The notes: generated by a model not told the origin, from the sequence alone. A stretch of DNA of 64,000 nt from CAVOKN01 sp963696505 (GCA_963696505.1 CAVOKN010000023.1:186001-250000), one strand, 5' to 3'; numbered from the stretch's first letter, positions 34,314 to 47,737 are shown. Numbers and translations are program-made.

Positions 34314-34603
34314 GAGTGCTGCAGCTCGACGGCGTCGCGGTCCTTTGCGTGCAGCTGCATCTCCTGCTGCCGGCGCATGCAGGCCTGAACCAGCACCCGC
34401 ACCGACTCGGCAGGGAGTTCCGGGAAACGGTCCCGCACCGCGCGGAACGCGAGACGCGAGAGCGATTGCCCTGCCCAGTGGTTTTCGGGGGCCAGGAAGG
34501 GGCATACGAGCTCGCAGACCTGGTCGAAAATTCCTCTGAGTTCAGGATTAGTCCGGCGGTCCGGCTGGTGCTGGCCGTCAGCGTTTGCATATGTACGTTC
34601 CAT
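34310..34603 (-). CDS. Small cytoplasmic protein of unknown function
   Basis: This 97-residue product begins at MERTYANADGQHQPDRR, with GGAGATC just upstream of ATG 34603. It is helical and soluble (LRGIFDQVCELVCPFLAPEN, then AFRAVRDRFPELPAESVRVL) with two or three cysteines but no clear metal motif. No family is recognised. It is likely real because of its ribosome site and GC-rich third positions. Confidence 0.6.
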   Translation of the reverse strand: MERTYANADGQHQPDRRTNPELRGIFDQVCELVCPFLAPENHWAGQSLSRLAFRAVRDRFPELPAESVRVLVQACMRRQQEMQLHAKDRDAVELQHS

Positions 34604-34755
34604 GATCTCCCCTCCATCCCAGATAAGTGCTTGAATCGGCACCGCCAGGGGAAACCTGAGGCGGGCGGGTGAATGCGCGCGGCCTGCACCAACTGCCGGC
34701 ACCTGCTACCTTGGTAGTTCCGGAGAGCCATCCCAGATCAACAGACGAGGCAAGC

Positions 34756-35202
34756 ATGGCGACCAACACCATACGGCTGCACCGCGTGCTGCGGGCACCG
34801 CCCGAGCGGGTCTATCGGGCCTTTCTCGACGCCGACGCGATGGCCAAGTGGCTGCCGCCGAACGGATTCACGGCCAAGGTTCACCACATGGAGGCAAGAG
34901 TCGGCGGCAGTTTCCGCATGTCGTTCACCAACTTCTCGTCGGGGAAGAGCCATTCCTTCGGCGGCGAGTATCTCGAACTCACGCCCCACGAACGCATCCG
35001 CTACACCGACAACTTCGACGACCCCAAGCTGCCGGGCGAGATGCACGTGACGGTCAGCCTGACGGGCGTGTCCTGCGGGACCGAGCTGCACATCGTGCAG
35101 GAAGGCATTCCCGAAGTCATCCCGGCCGAGGCCTGCTATCTCGGCTGGCAGGAGTCGCTGGTCCTGCTGGCGAAACTCGTCGAGGCCGAGATTCCGGACT
35201 GA
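34756..35202 (+). CDS. SRPBCC/AHSA1 family protein
   Basis: The 148-residue protein is a START-like (Bet v1 fold) domain: LHRVLRAPPERVYRAFLDAD, AMAKWLPPNGFTAKVHHME, GGSFRMSFTNFSSG and the C-terminal GWQESLVLLAKLVEAEIP. Such proteins bind small hydrophobic ligands or act as stress co-factors; the ligand is not predictable. ATG 34756 replaces an upstream in-frame start with unconserved residues. Confidence 0.88.
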   Translation: MATNTIRLHRVLRAPPERVYRAFLDADAMAKWLPPNGFTAKVHHMEARVGGSFRMSFTNFSSGKSHSFGGEYLELTPHERIRYTDNFDDPKLPGEMHVTVSLTGVSCGTELHIVQEGIPEVIPAEACYLGWQESLVLLAKLVEAEIPD

Positions 35203-35234
35203 GGCCCTGCTTGCGCCCGCGGGGTCGTGGGCGG

Positions 35235-35520
35235 TCAATCGTCTTCGTCCGTCCTCCTCGGCCAGATCTTCTTGAGCAGCCGGGACCGCGAACGGTCCGC
35301 GAGCAGCATGCCGCCGGGCCGGCAGCGCGGGCAGTAGTTGGTTTCGTTCTCCCGCATACACGATGCGTGCGACCTTCGCCCTCGCACGCCGGGCAGGGAA
35401 GACCGTGCGGTCATGCACCGCCATCTTTGGGCGGAAGGCGGTGACTGCGGAAAAGCTTTGCCGACTTGGCTGCGCAGGATCCGCGATGAGTAAACGCGGT
35501 GGGCAGCACGAAGGGACTTT
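35235..35520 (-). pseudogene. Decayed C-terminal remnant of an Fpg/Nei-type DNA glycosylase
   Basis: Read across three frames, the minus strand spells the C-terminus of an Fpg/Nei-family glycosylase: QVGKAFP, then AVTAFRPKMAVHDRTVFP, then CPAC, KVARIVYA and ENETNYCPRCRPGG followed by LLADRSRSRLLKK. This is the zinc finger Cys-X2-Cys ... Cys-X2-Cys plus tail. At least three or four single-base indels are needed, one again an extra G in a GGG (35351-35353 on the plus strand as CCC). The N-terminal catalytic domain is absent. The remaining DNA to 35628 shows nothing I can assign. Confidence 0.65.
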
Positions 35521-35627
35521 GCAGCCGCGTGCCCAGGAACAACTGGCCGATAATCCGCGATTCCAGGTTTTCGACATGGACGACGATGCCGGTGGTGAGT
35601 TCGGGCGTGGGGTTTGTGTCGCAAAGC

Positions 35628-35657
35628 AACAAAGCCCGCTCATCTGCGGGCTTTGTT
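35628..35657. terminator. Bidirectional terminator between the glycosylase remnant and the TA module
   Basis: A perfect stem AACAAAGCCCGC / GCGGGCTTTGTT has loop TCATCT, with A-rich and T-rich flanks so that it can work from either side. It lies 20 bp after the minus-strand antitoxin stop. Confidence 0.8.
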
Positions 35658-35677
35658 TGAACTGGCGACCTCCAAGT

Positions 35678-36040
35678 TCATGCGGCACGTCGCTGCCGCG
35701 ATTTTCCTTTCGAGGGGAGCGGAGGTTCCGTGCTTACTTTGTCTTGTTGCCTCAGTTTCTCGGAAATCAGTTCCCGAAATATCCGCCTTCTCTCCGCGTC
35801 CGCAAATCGCTGCAAAATCTGCCTCATGAGGGTCTGATACCCGATCTCGCCGTTAAATGACGCAATCAATTTAAAGTCCTCAATCAAGGACTTATTCAGG
35901 CGGATGGAAATTAGCTGCATGCAAGCAGCTTCGTCGATACCGGTCTCGTCCTCGTCAAAGACCCCAACGAAGTCTTCGTCCGCCCCATAGACTCGGTCAT
36001 CCCACGCTTCGTCAGACGCAGGGATGCTCTGCTTGTTCAT
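35678..36040 (-). CDS. Ribbon-helix-helix-like antitoxin of a toxin-antitoxin pair
   Basis: The 120-residue acidic protein (AWDDRVYGADEDFVGVFDED) has a C-terminal RHH-like segment (LISIRLNKSLIEDFKLIASF, IGYQTLMRQILQRFADAERR) as in CopG-type antitoxins. The partner toxin gene lies upstream in the same direction, with a 76-bp gap that holds its own palindromic operator. Base composition is more AT-rich than the surroundings, which suggests horizontal acquisition. The order toxin then antitoxin is the reverse of many TA pairs but usual for BrnT/BrnA-like systems. Confidence 0.75.
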   Translation of the reverse strand: MNKQSIPASDEAWDDRVYGADEDFVGVFDEDETGIDEAACMQLISIRLNKSLIEDFKLIASFNGEIGYQTLMRQILQRFADAERRRIFRELISEKLRQQDKVSTEPPLPSKGKSRQRRAA

Positions 36041-36073
36041 GAAAGTCCTCTCATAACCAATGATTAAACGGAA

Positions 36074-36087
36074 ACTGTAAATACAGT
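36074..36087. promoter_or_regulatory. Palindromic operator before the antitoxin gene
   Basis: ACTGTA-aa-TACAGT is a perfect inverted repeat and contains TGTAAATACA. On the minus strand TTGACT lies upstream, with ATACTG 17 bp on, so the operator covers the -10 region. It sits 34 bp before the antitoxin ATG and shares TGTA-NN-TACA with the site at 36486. Confidence 0.65.
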
Positions 36088-36116
36088 ATGGACAGAAAAC
36101 GTGCGAAGTCAAGGCA

Positions 36117-36410
36117 TCAAACTGCCTCACCGCCATATTTTTTATATATACGATTCTCTTCGTCGTTTGGCGGGAACGCAGTACGTAGATAGATCTTGTC
36201 TTCCTTCCTGACAAACACGACTTTCAGCTTCTTGCCCCAATCGGTCTCAGAGATAAACCAGAGTGTTGGCGGATCAGATGCGTGGTCTTCGCGGGTGTCG
36301 GTCAAAAACTTCCCGATGCGGTTCGCGAAGCACTGTGATACCTCGTCCGGTGAGACACCGTGTTTGCTCGCTAGTTTCTCACGAATCTTGGCGGAAATGA
36401 CTATAGGCAT
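36117..36410 (-). CDS. BrnT-like / ADP-ribosyl-hydrolase-annotated small toxin
   Basis: The 97-residue basic protein starts MPIVISAKIREKLASKHGVS and continues with DEVSQCFANRIGKFLTDTRE, WFISETDWGKKLKVVFVRK and YLRTAFPPNDEENRIYKK. This pattern resembles the BrnT/RelE-fold toxins; relatives are sometimes misnamed ADP-ribosyl-(dinitrogen reductase) hydrolase. AGGAG lies 9 nt before ATG 36410. With its downstream acidic partner it forms a TA module. RNase activity on mRNA is inferred from the fold. Confidence 0.72.
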   Translation of the reverse strand: MPIVISAKIREKLASKHGVSPDEVSQCFANRIGKFLTDTREDHASDPPTLWFISETDWGKKLKVVFVRKEDKIYLRTAFPPNDEENRIYKKYGGEAV

Positions 36411-36485
36411 GTAGCTACATCTCCTGAGGCTGCGTGTCGCGACCCAACCATGCGTGACCACAAACAGCGCGCGATATCGGGGAAT

Positions 36486-36495
36486 TGTATATACA
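36486..36495. promoter_or_regulatory. Palindromic operator before the toxin gene
   Basis: TGTATATACA is a perfect 10-bp palindrome that overlaps a possible minus-strand -10 box (TACAAT) placed 18 bp after TTGCAC. It matches the core of the operator at 36076-36085 except for the two centre bases, so one DNA-binding antitoxin could control both promoters. Confidence 0.6.
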
Positions 36496-36562
36496 TTAGT
36501 CCATTTTGTGCAACCTACCCCCGCTCACGCGACTGCCAGCACAACTGGTTCATCGGCTCAAC

Positions 36563-37432
36563 ATGAATCTTTCCCTGCAGGAGGCGCTGGAAGTACGCAC
36601 CCGCGACGCCCTCGCCTGCGGCGCGGTGCAGCCCATCGAGACCGAGCAGATCGCCATCGAGGACGGCGGGATGCGCTTCGTGGTGCGCAAGGTGTCCAGC
36701 CTGGCGCGCAAGGAACTGGCGCGGCGCGCGGGCGGGCCGGCGCCGGCGAATCCCTTCCTGCCGCCGGAGCCGGAACTGCTGGTGGGGGAGATTTCCGATA
36801 CTCATCGCGCGCTGCTCAACAAGTTCAATGTCATCGAGCGTCACCTGCTGATCGTCACGCGCCGCTTCGAACACCAGGAATGCCTGCTGAACCTGGACGA
36901 CTTCACCGCGCTTGCCGCCTGCATGGCGCAGATCGACGGGCTGGGCTTCTACAACGGCGGCACCGAGGCCGGGGCGAGCCAGCCGCACAAGCATCTGCAA
37001 CTGGTGCCGCTGCCGCTGGCGGACGATGGACCGGCGGTGCCGGTGGAGGCGCTGTTTCCAGGCGACGCGCGTGGGATTGCCGTCCTGCAGGGACTGACTT
37101 TCGATCATGCCTGGGCGCCGCTGCCGCCGGGGCTTTTCGATTCGGCCGATACGGCGGGTGCGGCGCTTCACGACCTCTACCGCAGGCTGCTGGAACGGGT
37201 GCGGCTGGGGGCGGTGCGCGTCGGGGACGAGGAGCGACAGTCCGCGCCCTACAACCTGCTGCTCACGCGCCGCTGGATGCTGCTCGTGCCGCGCAGCCGC
37301 GAGCATTACCAGGGCATTTCGGTGAATGCCCTGGGCTTTGCCGGGTCGCTGTTCGTGAAGGACGACGCGCAGTTGGCGGCAATCCGGCGGGCGGGGCCGA
37401 TGGCGGTGTTGCGGGGGGTGGGGCGGCTTTGA
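36563..37432 (+). CDS. ATP adenylyltransferase / diadenosine tetraphosphate phosphorylase
   Basis: The 289-residue HIT-superfamily enzyme splits Ap4A by phosphorolysis. The N-terminal domain includes NPFLPPEPELLVGEISDTHR and LNKFNVIERHLLIVTR; the catalytic stretch is GASQPHKHLQLVPLP with the H-X-H-X-Q pattern of this branch. The C-terminal domain has PYNLLLTRRWMLLVPRSREH. The word GGGACTGACTTT at 37090 encodes GLTF. The gene is divergent from the TA module and convergent with uvrA. Confidence 0.9.
   Translation: MNLSLQEALEVRTRDALACGAVQPIETEQIAIEDGGMRFVVRKVSSLARKELARRAGGPAPANPFLPPEPELLVGEISDTHRALLNKFNVIERHLLIVTRRFEHQECLLNLDDFTALAACMAQIDGLGFYNGGTEAGASQPHKHLQLVPLPLADDGPAVPVEALFPGDARGIAVLQGLTFDHAWAPLPPGLFDSADTAGAALHDLYRRLLERVRLGAVRVGDEERQSAPYNLLLTRRWMLLVPRSREHYQGISVNALGFAGSLFVKDDAQLAAIRRAGPMAVLRGVGRL
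37090..37101 (+). repeat. Copy of the 12-base word GGGACTGACTTT (Ap4A phosphorylase gene)
   Basis: This exact copy is in sense orientation and encodes GLTF at residues 177-180, outside the catalytic motif. Confidence 0.95.
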
Positions 37433-37471
37433 CGTGGGTGGCGGAAGGCGCTTCGCTTTTCCGCCCTACGA
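37433..37471. repeat. Intergenic inverted repeat downstream of uvrA
   Basis: GGCGGAA ... TTCCGCC (37440-37446 with 37459-37465) encloses an AGCGAAGCGCC-type loop and ends in CCCTACG. The same CCCTACG tail ends the element at 43143-43194 on the other side of uvrA. It resembles intergenic repeats common in betaproteobacteria. Confidence 0.65.
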
Positions 37472-37494
37472 CTTGTGGGGGAGGAAGGACGTGG

Positions 37495-43131
<5,637 letters not shown>

Positions 43132-43142
43132 GGTTGCTGTGG

Positions 43143-43194
43143 GGTGCGCCATGCGCACCGCTTGTTGAACCGGGCGCGCATGGCGCGCCCTACG
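43143..43194. repeat. Intergenic paired palindromes upstream of uvrA
   Basis: GGTGCGC-cat-GCGCACC (43143-43159) and GGGCGCGC-atg-GCGCGCCC (43172-43190) are joined by a short spacer and end in CCCTACG. This is the form of a betaproteobacterial intergenic repeat. The alternative uvrA start at 43152 falls inside it. Confidence 0.75.
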
Positions 43195-43279
43195 TTTTTG
43201 GGATGGCGCAGGCGTCATTCTGCGGCAACCGGGGGAAGGCGGGTAAAATCCCGCGACCCAAACCCACGGAGAACAGCAC

Positions 43280-43756
43280 ATGAACGCCAAGACCGAAAAC
43301 GGCGGCGAACAGCAGGACGGACGCATGAGCTTCGACGAAGCCGTGCGCCACGTCACCCTCGGTGGCGCCGCGGCCTTCGCCGTGACGCCGGTGTTCGAGG
43401 ATGACCAGGAAGCCGCCGCCGGCGCCCGCATCTACCTGCTCTCGGCCGACGGCAAGGGCAGCTACTTCATGCAGTTCGTCGCCGGCCCCTTCTTCTCGGC
43501 CGCCTACGCCGCCAACGAGCGTCTCGCCCCCGAGGACATCCCGGAGCGCATGCGCGAGCTGCGCTACATGCCCACCCGCTACGAGGAGGACTGGCTGTCG
43601 GATCAGGTGCAGCTGCTGATCCAGAAGCTGATGCAGGCCTCCGGCGCCGAGATGGCCCACATGCCCGACTACAAGAATGCCGTGCGCCCGCATGCCGAGG
43701 CGGAGGTGGTGTTCCCGGTGGCCTTCATCGGCAAGGGCGGCGCGACCAAGCACTGA
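43280..43756 (+). CDS. Conserved cytoplasmic protein of unknown function
   Basis: The 158-residue protein has a good ribosome site (GGAGAA) and a globular look: MSFDEAVRHVTLGGAAAFAV, IYLLSADGKGSYFMQFVAGP, RLAPEDIPERMRELRYMPTR. It has no cysteine pair, membrane helix or signal peptide. I do not recognise the family. It precedes the lipoate-ligase fusion by 38 bp in the same direction and may be co-transcribed with it. Confidence 0.75.
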   Translation: MNAKTENGGEQQDGRMSFDEAVRHVTLGGAAAFAVTPVFEDDQEAAAGARIYLLSADGKGSYFMQFVAGPFFSAAYAANERLAPEDIPERMRELRYMPTRYEEDWLSDQVQLLIQKLMQASGAEMAHMPDYKNAVRPHAEAEVVFPVAFIGKGGATKH

Positions 43757-43794
43757 TTCCGGACGGATAGCCGTCCCCCGGAGACTGACTTTCG

Positions 43795-45357
43795 GTGGCC
43801 GATCTGCTGATCCGTGACTCGGGCGTCGTTGACGGCGCGATCAACAACGCCGTTGACCGCGCCGCCATGTCGCGTCATGACGGCGGCGCCGAACTGCGCT
43901 TCTGGCGCAGCACGCCCACTGCCAGCGTCGGCGCCTTCCAGGCGCTGGACCGGGAGTTGCGTCTCGACTTCTGCCGCGACCAGGGCCTCGCCGTGGTGCG
44001 GCGCCCCAGCGGCGGCGGTGCTATCTATCTCGATCCCGACCAGCTCGGCTTCAGCCTGCTGGTTGCTCGGGGCGAAGTGTTTCCCGACAGCGACCTCGAA
44101 GCAATCTACCGCCGCTGTGGCGCCGCGCTGGCTGCGGGGATTGAACGGCTCGGCATCGCGGCGAAGTTCAAGGCGCCCAACGACCTGGAGATCGAAGGCC
44201 GCAAGCTCGCCAGTTTCTTCGCCGCAGTGAGCGGCCCGTCGCTGCTGATCCAGGGCACTCTGCTGCTGGACGCCGACATCCGCAGCATGCTGGTCGCGCT
44301 GCGGGTGCCGACCGAGAAGCTTTCGCCGGACGGTCTAGCGGCGGCGCGGGACCGACTGGTTACGGTGCGCGAATGCCTGGGCGCCGTTCCCGACCTCGCC
44401 GCGGTGCAGCAGGTGGTGGCGGATGCGATTGCTGCCGAACTCGGATTGACTCCGCGCGGCGCTTTCTCGCCGCTGACTTTCCCCTGCGGCGACGCGGAAG
44501 CCGGCCATGCGTCAGACATCGACTGGAGCGAAGCCGACGGCTGGCTCGAAGCCGTCTACAAGTGCGACGGCGGCACGCTGCGGGCGCGGGCGCGCTTCGG
44601 CGAGGGCGATGTTTCGCTGGAGCGGGTCGAACTGGCGGGCGATGTCCACGTCGCGCCGGGTGATGCGCTACTGAAACTGGGCGCGGCATTGAGCAGGGCC
44701 GATGCTCGTAGCATTGCGGCGATTGTCGAGGGTGGGGGGGGGCGGCGGTCGGACGATCGACTTGTCGAAACCCTTGGCTTCGGTGCCGCCGACCTCTTGT
44801 GCCTGTTGCAACTGCTGTTCGAAAAGCAGCGTCTGCGCCGCGAAATCGGCCTCGACCTCCAGGACGCCAGCGCGCTGATGGTGGTGGGCGCGGATGACGC
44901 CTCGCCCCAGGCCATCCTGAACAATGCCAGCGTAATGCTCGTGCCCTACTGCGCCAAGCCCTCCTGGTGCAAGTGGCGGCACGAAGACGGCTGCACCGAA
45001 TGCGGCCTGTGCGAGGTGGGCGATGCCTATCGCCTGGCGCGCGAACGGGGCATGCAGGTCACGAGCATCGTGCGCTACGAGCATCTGGTGGAAACGCTGC
45101 GCAAGATGCGCGAAGCGGGAGAACCGGCCTACGTCGGCATGTGCTGCAGCAACTTCTTCATCAAGCGCCAACGCGTCTTCCGCGACGCCGGCATCCCGGC
45201 GCTGCTGATGGACATCAGCGGCGCCAACTGCTACGAACTGCAGCAGGAGGACCAGGCCTACGCCGGCCGCTTCGAGGCCAAGGCGGAACTCAACCAGCGC
45301 CTGCTGGAACAGGTGATGCGCTTCGTGCCGCCGCAGCGGCGGGAAGACGGGGACTGA
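43795..45357 (+). CDS. Lipoate/biotin ligase-family protein fused to a C-terminal DUF116 domain
   Basis: Residues 1-350 form an LplA-like ligase: LRLDFCRDQGLAVVRRPSGG is the nucleotide-loop region and FKAPNDLEIEGRKLASFF carries the conserved lysine. The C-terminal part (from about residue 360) is a cysteine-rich DUF116 domain (VPYCAKPSWCKWRHEDGCTE, CGLCEVG, YVGMCCSNFF, GANCYEL). LplA attaches lipoate to carrier proteins; DUF116 is of unknown function and its cysteines may bind a metal cluster. The start is GTG 43795, set by the usual N-terminus. The protein is 520 residues, much longer than a normal LplA. Confidence 0.85.
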   Translation: MADLLIRDSGVVDGAINNAVDRAAMSRHDGGAELRFWRSTPTASVGAFQALDRELRLDFCRDQGLAVVRRPSGGGAIYLDPDQLGFSLLVARGEVFPDSDLEAIYRRCGAALAAGIERLGIAAKFKAPNDLEIEGRKLASFFAAVSGPSLLIQGTLLLDADIRSMLVALRVPTEKLSPDGLAAARDRLVTVRECLGAVPDLAAVQQVVADAIAAELGLTPRGAFSPLTFPCGDAEAGHASDIDWSEADGWLEAVYKCDGGTLRARARFGEGDVSLERVELAGDVHVAPGDALLKLGAALSRADARSIAAIVEGGGGRRSDDRLVETLGFGAADLLCLLQLLFEKQRLRREIGLDLQDASALMVVGADDASPQAILNNASVMLVPYCAKPSWCKWRHEDGCTECGLCEVGDAYRLARERGMQVTSIVRYEHLVETLRKMREAGEPAYVGMCCSNFFIKRQRVFRDAGIPALLMDISGANCYELQQEDQAYAGRFEAKAELNQRLLEQVMRFVPPQRREDGD

Positions 45358-45394
45358 TCGCCGCCTCGCGGGCGCTGACTTTGGCCCCGTCGGT

Positions 45395-45423
45395 TTGACA
45401 TGGTGTAATCGTTCGATTACATT
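45395..45423 (+). promoter_or_regulatory. Promoter with overlapping operator of the second toxin-antitoxin pair
   Basis: TTGACA (45395-45400) and TACATT (45418-45423) are 17 bp apart. A perfect palindrome GTAATCG-tt-CGATTAC (45405-45420) covers the spacer and reaches the -10 box. It stands just before the toxin ATG, so repression by the antitoxin or TA complex is likely. Confidence 0.8.
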
Positions 45424-45429
45424 CGTCAC

Positions 45430-45723
45430 ATGTTCGTGCTGAAGCCCCTGCCGGCGTTCACTGCCTGGCTCGACGGCCTCGACGATGTGAGCGTTCGCAG
45501 CGTCGTGCTTGCCCGCCTCAAGCGCCTGGAGCTGGGCCTGATGGGCGATGTGGAGCCGGTGGGACAAGGCGTGTCGGAGCTACGCGTTCATCTTGGTGCC
45601 GGATGGCGCGTGTACTTCACCCGGCGCGGAGCGCAACTGATCGTGTTGCTCGCCGGGGGCTCGAAGCGTAGCCAGAAGCGAGACATCCGGCGCGCCAAGG
45701 CACTGGCGGCACTGCTCGACTGA
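45430..45723 (+). CDS. RelE/HigB-type toxin (addiction module killer protein)
   Basis: The 97-residue basic protein carries the family signature LKRLELGLMGDVEPVGQGVS, ELRVHLGAGWRVYFTRRGAQ and LLAGGSKRSQKRDIRRAKAL. These toxins cut mRNA at the ribosome. It is followed 15 bp later by its antitoxin gene and preceded by an operator-promoter. Toxin first, antitoxin second is the HigBA order. Catalytic residues look intact. Confidence 0.88.
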   Translation: MFVLKPLPAFTAWLDGLDDVSVRSVVLARLKRLELGLMGDVEPVGQGVSELRVHLGAGWRVYFTRRGAQLIVLLAGGSKRSQKRDIRRAKALAALLD

Positions 45724-45738
45724 CTGGAGATACTGAAA

Positions 45739-46044
45739 GTGACCAAGCGCATCATGGCGGACGACCTGCCCGCGTTCGACGCCGCTCCCTACCTCGACAG
45801 CGAGGAAGCCATCGCGGCCTACCTGACCGACATCCTGGCGGCAAACGATCCGGCGCTGCTGGCGGCGGCGCTCGGCGACATCGCCCGGGCCCGCGGCATG
45901 AGCGAGATTGCCAAGGCTTCCGGCATCACGCGCGAAGCGCTCTACAAGGCCCTGCGATCGGACGCACAACCCCGCTTCGATACCGTGAGCCGGGTGTGTG
46001 CGGCGCTGGGCGTCAGGCTGGTTGCGCTTCCTGTTCACTCATAG
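45739..46044 (+). CDS. HigA/addiction-module antidote DNA-binding protein
   Basis: The 101-residue protein has a helix-turn-helix near the C-terminus (ARGMSEIAKASGITREALYK ALRSD) typical of HigA-like antidote proteins. The start is GTG 45739 or ATG 45754 (MADDLPAFDAAPYLDSEEAI); the latter fits the family better. It neutralises the toxin encoded just upstream and probably binds GTAATCG-tt-CGATTAC. Confidence 0.88.
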   Translation: MTKRIMADDLPAFDAAPYLDSEEAIAAYLTDILAANDPALLAAALGDIARARGMSEIAKASGITREALYKALRSDAQPRFDTVSRVCAALGVRLVALPVHS

Positions 46045-46186
46045 CGCGTTGCGCTGCCGGAAGCCGGTGCGCCGCGTCGCGCCGATTGCCCCGCTCGCCT
46101 TTCGCGGCGACAATCCGGCCCTGCCGCGACGGCGCCTGGCGCCGTCCCCCAGGCACTGACTTTCAACCACGCGGACGAAAACCAAC

Positions 46187-46990
46187 ATGAACAAGCTGAC
46201 GACCCTCCTGCTGACCACGCTTGCCGCCGCTGCGCTGCTCGGCGCCTGCGGCAAGAACGAACCCGCGCCTGCCGCCAAGCCTGCGGCAGCGCCGTCCGCC
46301 GTCGCGGCGAAGATCGTGATCGGCCTCGACGATCACTTCCCGCCCATGGGCTTCCGCGACGAGAAGAACAACCTCGTCGGCTTCGACATCGATCTGGCCA
46401 AGGAGGCCGCCAAGCGCCTCGGCATGGAGGTCGAGTTCAAGCCCATCGACTGGAGCGCCAAGGAGTCCGAACTCAACGGCAAGCGCATCGACGCGCTGTG
46501 GAACGGGCTCACCATCACCGAGGAGCGCAAGAAGAACATCGGTTTCACTTCGCCCTATCTCGAAAACCGTCAGATCGTGGTGGTCGGCGCCAACTCCATG
46601 GTCAAGACCAAGGCCGACCTCGCCGGCAAGGTGGTGGGCGTTCAGGACGGTTCCAGCGCCGTCGATGCGGTGCAGAAGGATGGCGTGGCGACTTCGATCA
46701 AGGAGCTGAAGAAGTTCGCCGACAACGTGACCGCGCTGATGGATCTGACCGCCGGCAGGCTCGACGCCATCGTCGTCGACGAAGTGGTGGGCCGCTACTA
46801 CACCGCCAAGAAGCCGGGCGAGTACGCGGTGCTGGAAGAGCACTTCGGCACCGAGGAATACGGCGTGGGCACGCGCAAGGACGACACCGAACTGCTGGCC
46901 AAGCTCCAGAAGGCGATGGACGAGATGAAGAAGGACGGCGCCGCGGCGCGCATCTCGACGCAGTGGTTCGGCAAGGACATCGTCAAGTAA
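46187..46990 (+). CDS. Polar amino-acid ABC transporter substrate-binding lipoprotein
   Basis: The 267-residue protein has a lipoprotein signal with a lipobox (LLGACGKNE, Cys at about residue 21), then an SBP_bac_3 domain (IVIGLDDHFPPMGFRDEKNN, LVGFDIDLAKEAAKRLGMEV, LTITEERKKNIGFTSPY). It should deliver a polar amino acid to the permease encoded next. Substrate specificity cannot be read. It is the first gene of a three-gene transport operon. Confidence 0.92.
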   Translation: MNKLTTLLLTTLAAAALLGACGKNEPAPAAKPAAAPSAVAAKIVIGLDDHFPPMGFRDEKNNLVGFDIDLAKEAAKRLGMEVEFKPIDWSAKESELNGKRIDALWNGLTITEERKKNIGFTSPYLENRQIVVVGANSMVKTKADLAGKVVGVQDGSSAVDAVQKDGVATSIKELKKFADNVTALMDLTAGRLDAIVVDEVVGRYYTAKKPGEYAVLEEHFGTEEYGVGTRKDDTELLAKLQKAMDEMKKDGAAARISTQWFGKDIVK

Positions 46991-47016
46991 TCCAAGGCCG
47001 CGATGAGCCGCGGCGG

Positions 47017-47055
47017 CCCCCTCTCCCCGGCCCTCTCCCGCGAGGGGAGAGGGTG
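47017..47055. repeat. REP-like hairpin between transporter genes
   Basis: CCCTCTCCC / GGGAGAGGG (47031-47039 with 47045-47053) lies in the 93-bp gap between the binding-protein and permease genes. It may act as an mRNA stabiliser that raises binding-protein levels. It is of the same family as the two elements in uvrA. Confidence 0.8.
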
Positions 47056-47083
47056 AAAGACAGGCTCCCCGCCCCCAATTTCC

Positions 47084-47737
47084 ATGGACTACATCCTCAG
47101 CATCCTCCCTCCGCTGGTGGAGGGCACCGGGGTCACGCTCCAGTTGTTCCTCATCACCATCGTGCTTTCGGTGCCGTTGGGCCTCGCGCTGGCGCTCGCG
47201 CGCATTTCCCGCTTCGGGCTGCTGAGTGGGGCGGTGAACGGCTACATCTGGCTGATGCGCGGCACGCCGCTGATGCTACAACTGCTGTTCATCTACTTCG
47301 CATTGCCCTTCGTGCCCGTGATCGGCATCCGGCTGCCGGACTTCCCGGCGGCCATCGTTGCCTTCGCGCTGAACTACGCCGCCTACTTCGCCGAGATCTT
47401 CCGCGCCGGCATCCAGTCCATCGACCGCGGCCAGTACGAAGGCGCCAAGGTGCTCGGCTTCAGCTACGCCCAGACGATGCGCCGCATCGTGCTGCCGCAG
47501 GTGGTCAAGCGCATCCTGCCGCCGGTGAGCAACGAGACCATTACCCTGGTGAAGGACACTTCGCTGATCTACGTGCTGGCGATGAACGACCTGCTGCGCG
47601 CCGCCCGCGGCATCGTGCAGCGCGACTTCACCACCACGCCCTTCGTCGTCGCCGCCGCCTTCTATCTCGGCATGACGCTGGTGCTCACCTGGGGCTTCCA
47701 GCGTCTGGAGAAGCGCTACGCCGTCTATGACGAATGA
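47084..47737 (+). CDS. Polar amino-acid ABC transporter permease
   Basis: The 217-residue protein has about five transmembrane helices and the His/Glu/Met family EAA loop (EGAKVLGFSYAQTMRRIVLP, then LPPVSNETITLVKDTSLIYV). The product forms the membrane channel of the system; a single permease implies a homodimer. Its last bases overlap the ATPase gene (47727). Confidence 0.94.
   Translation: MDYILSILPPLVEGTGVTLQLFLITIVLSVPLGLALALARISRFGLLSGAVNGYIWLMRGTPLMLQLLFIYFALPFVPVIGIRLPDFPAAIVAFALNYAAYFAEIFRAGIQSIDRGQYEGAKVLGFSYAQTMRRIVLPQVVKRILPPVSNETITLVKDTSLIYVLAMNDLLRAARGIVQRDFTTTPFVVAAAFYLGMTLVLTWGFQRLEKRYAVYDE

Noticed and set aside
35639..35670. Possible tRNA-end-like attachment site next to the TA module
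   Set aside because: The stretch after the terminator only faintly resembles a T-arm. No matching half-site, integrase or tRNA gene is visible.
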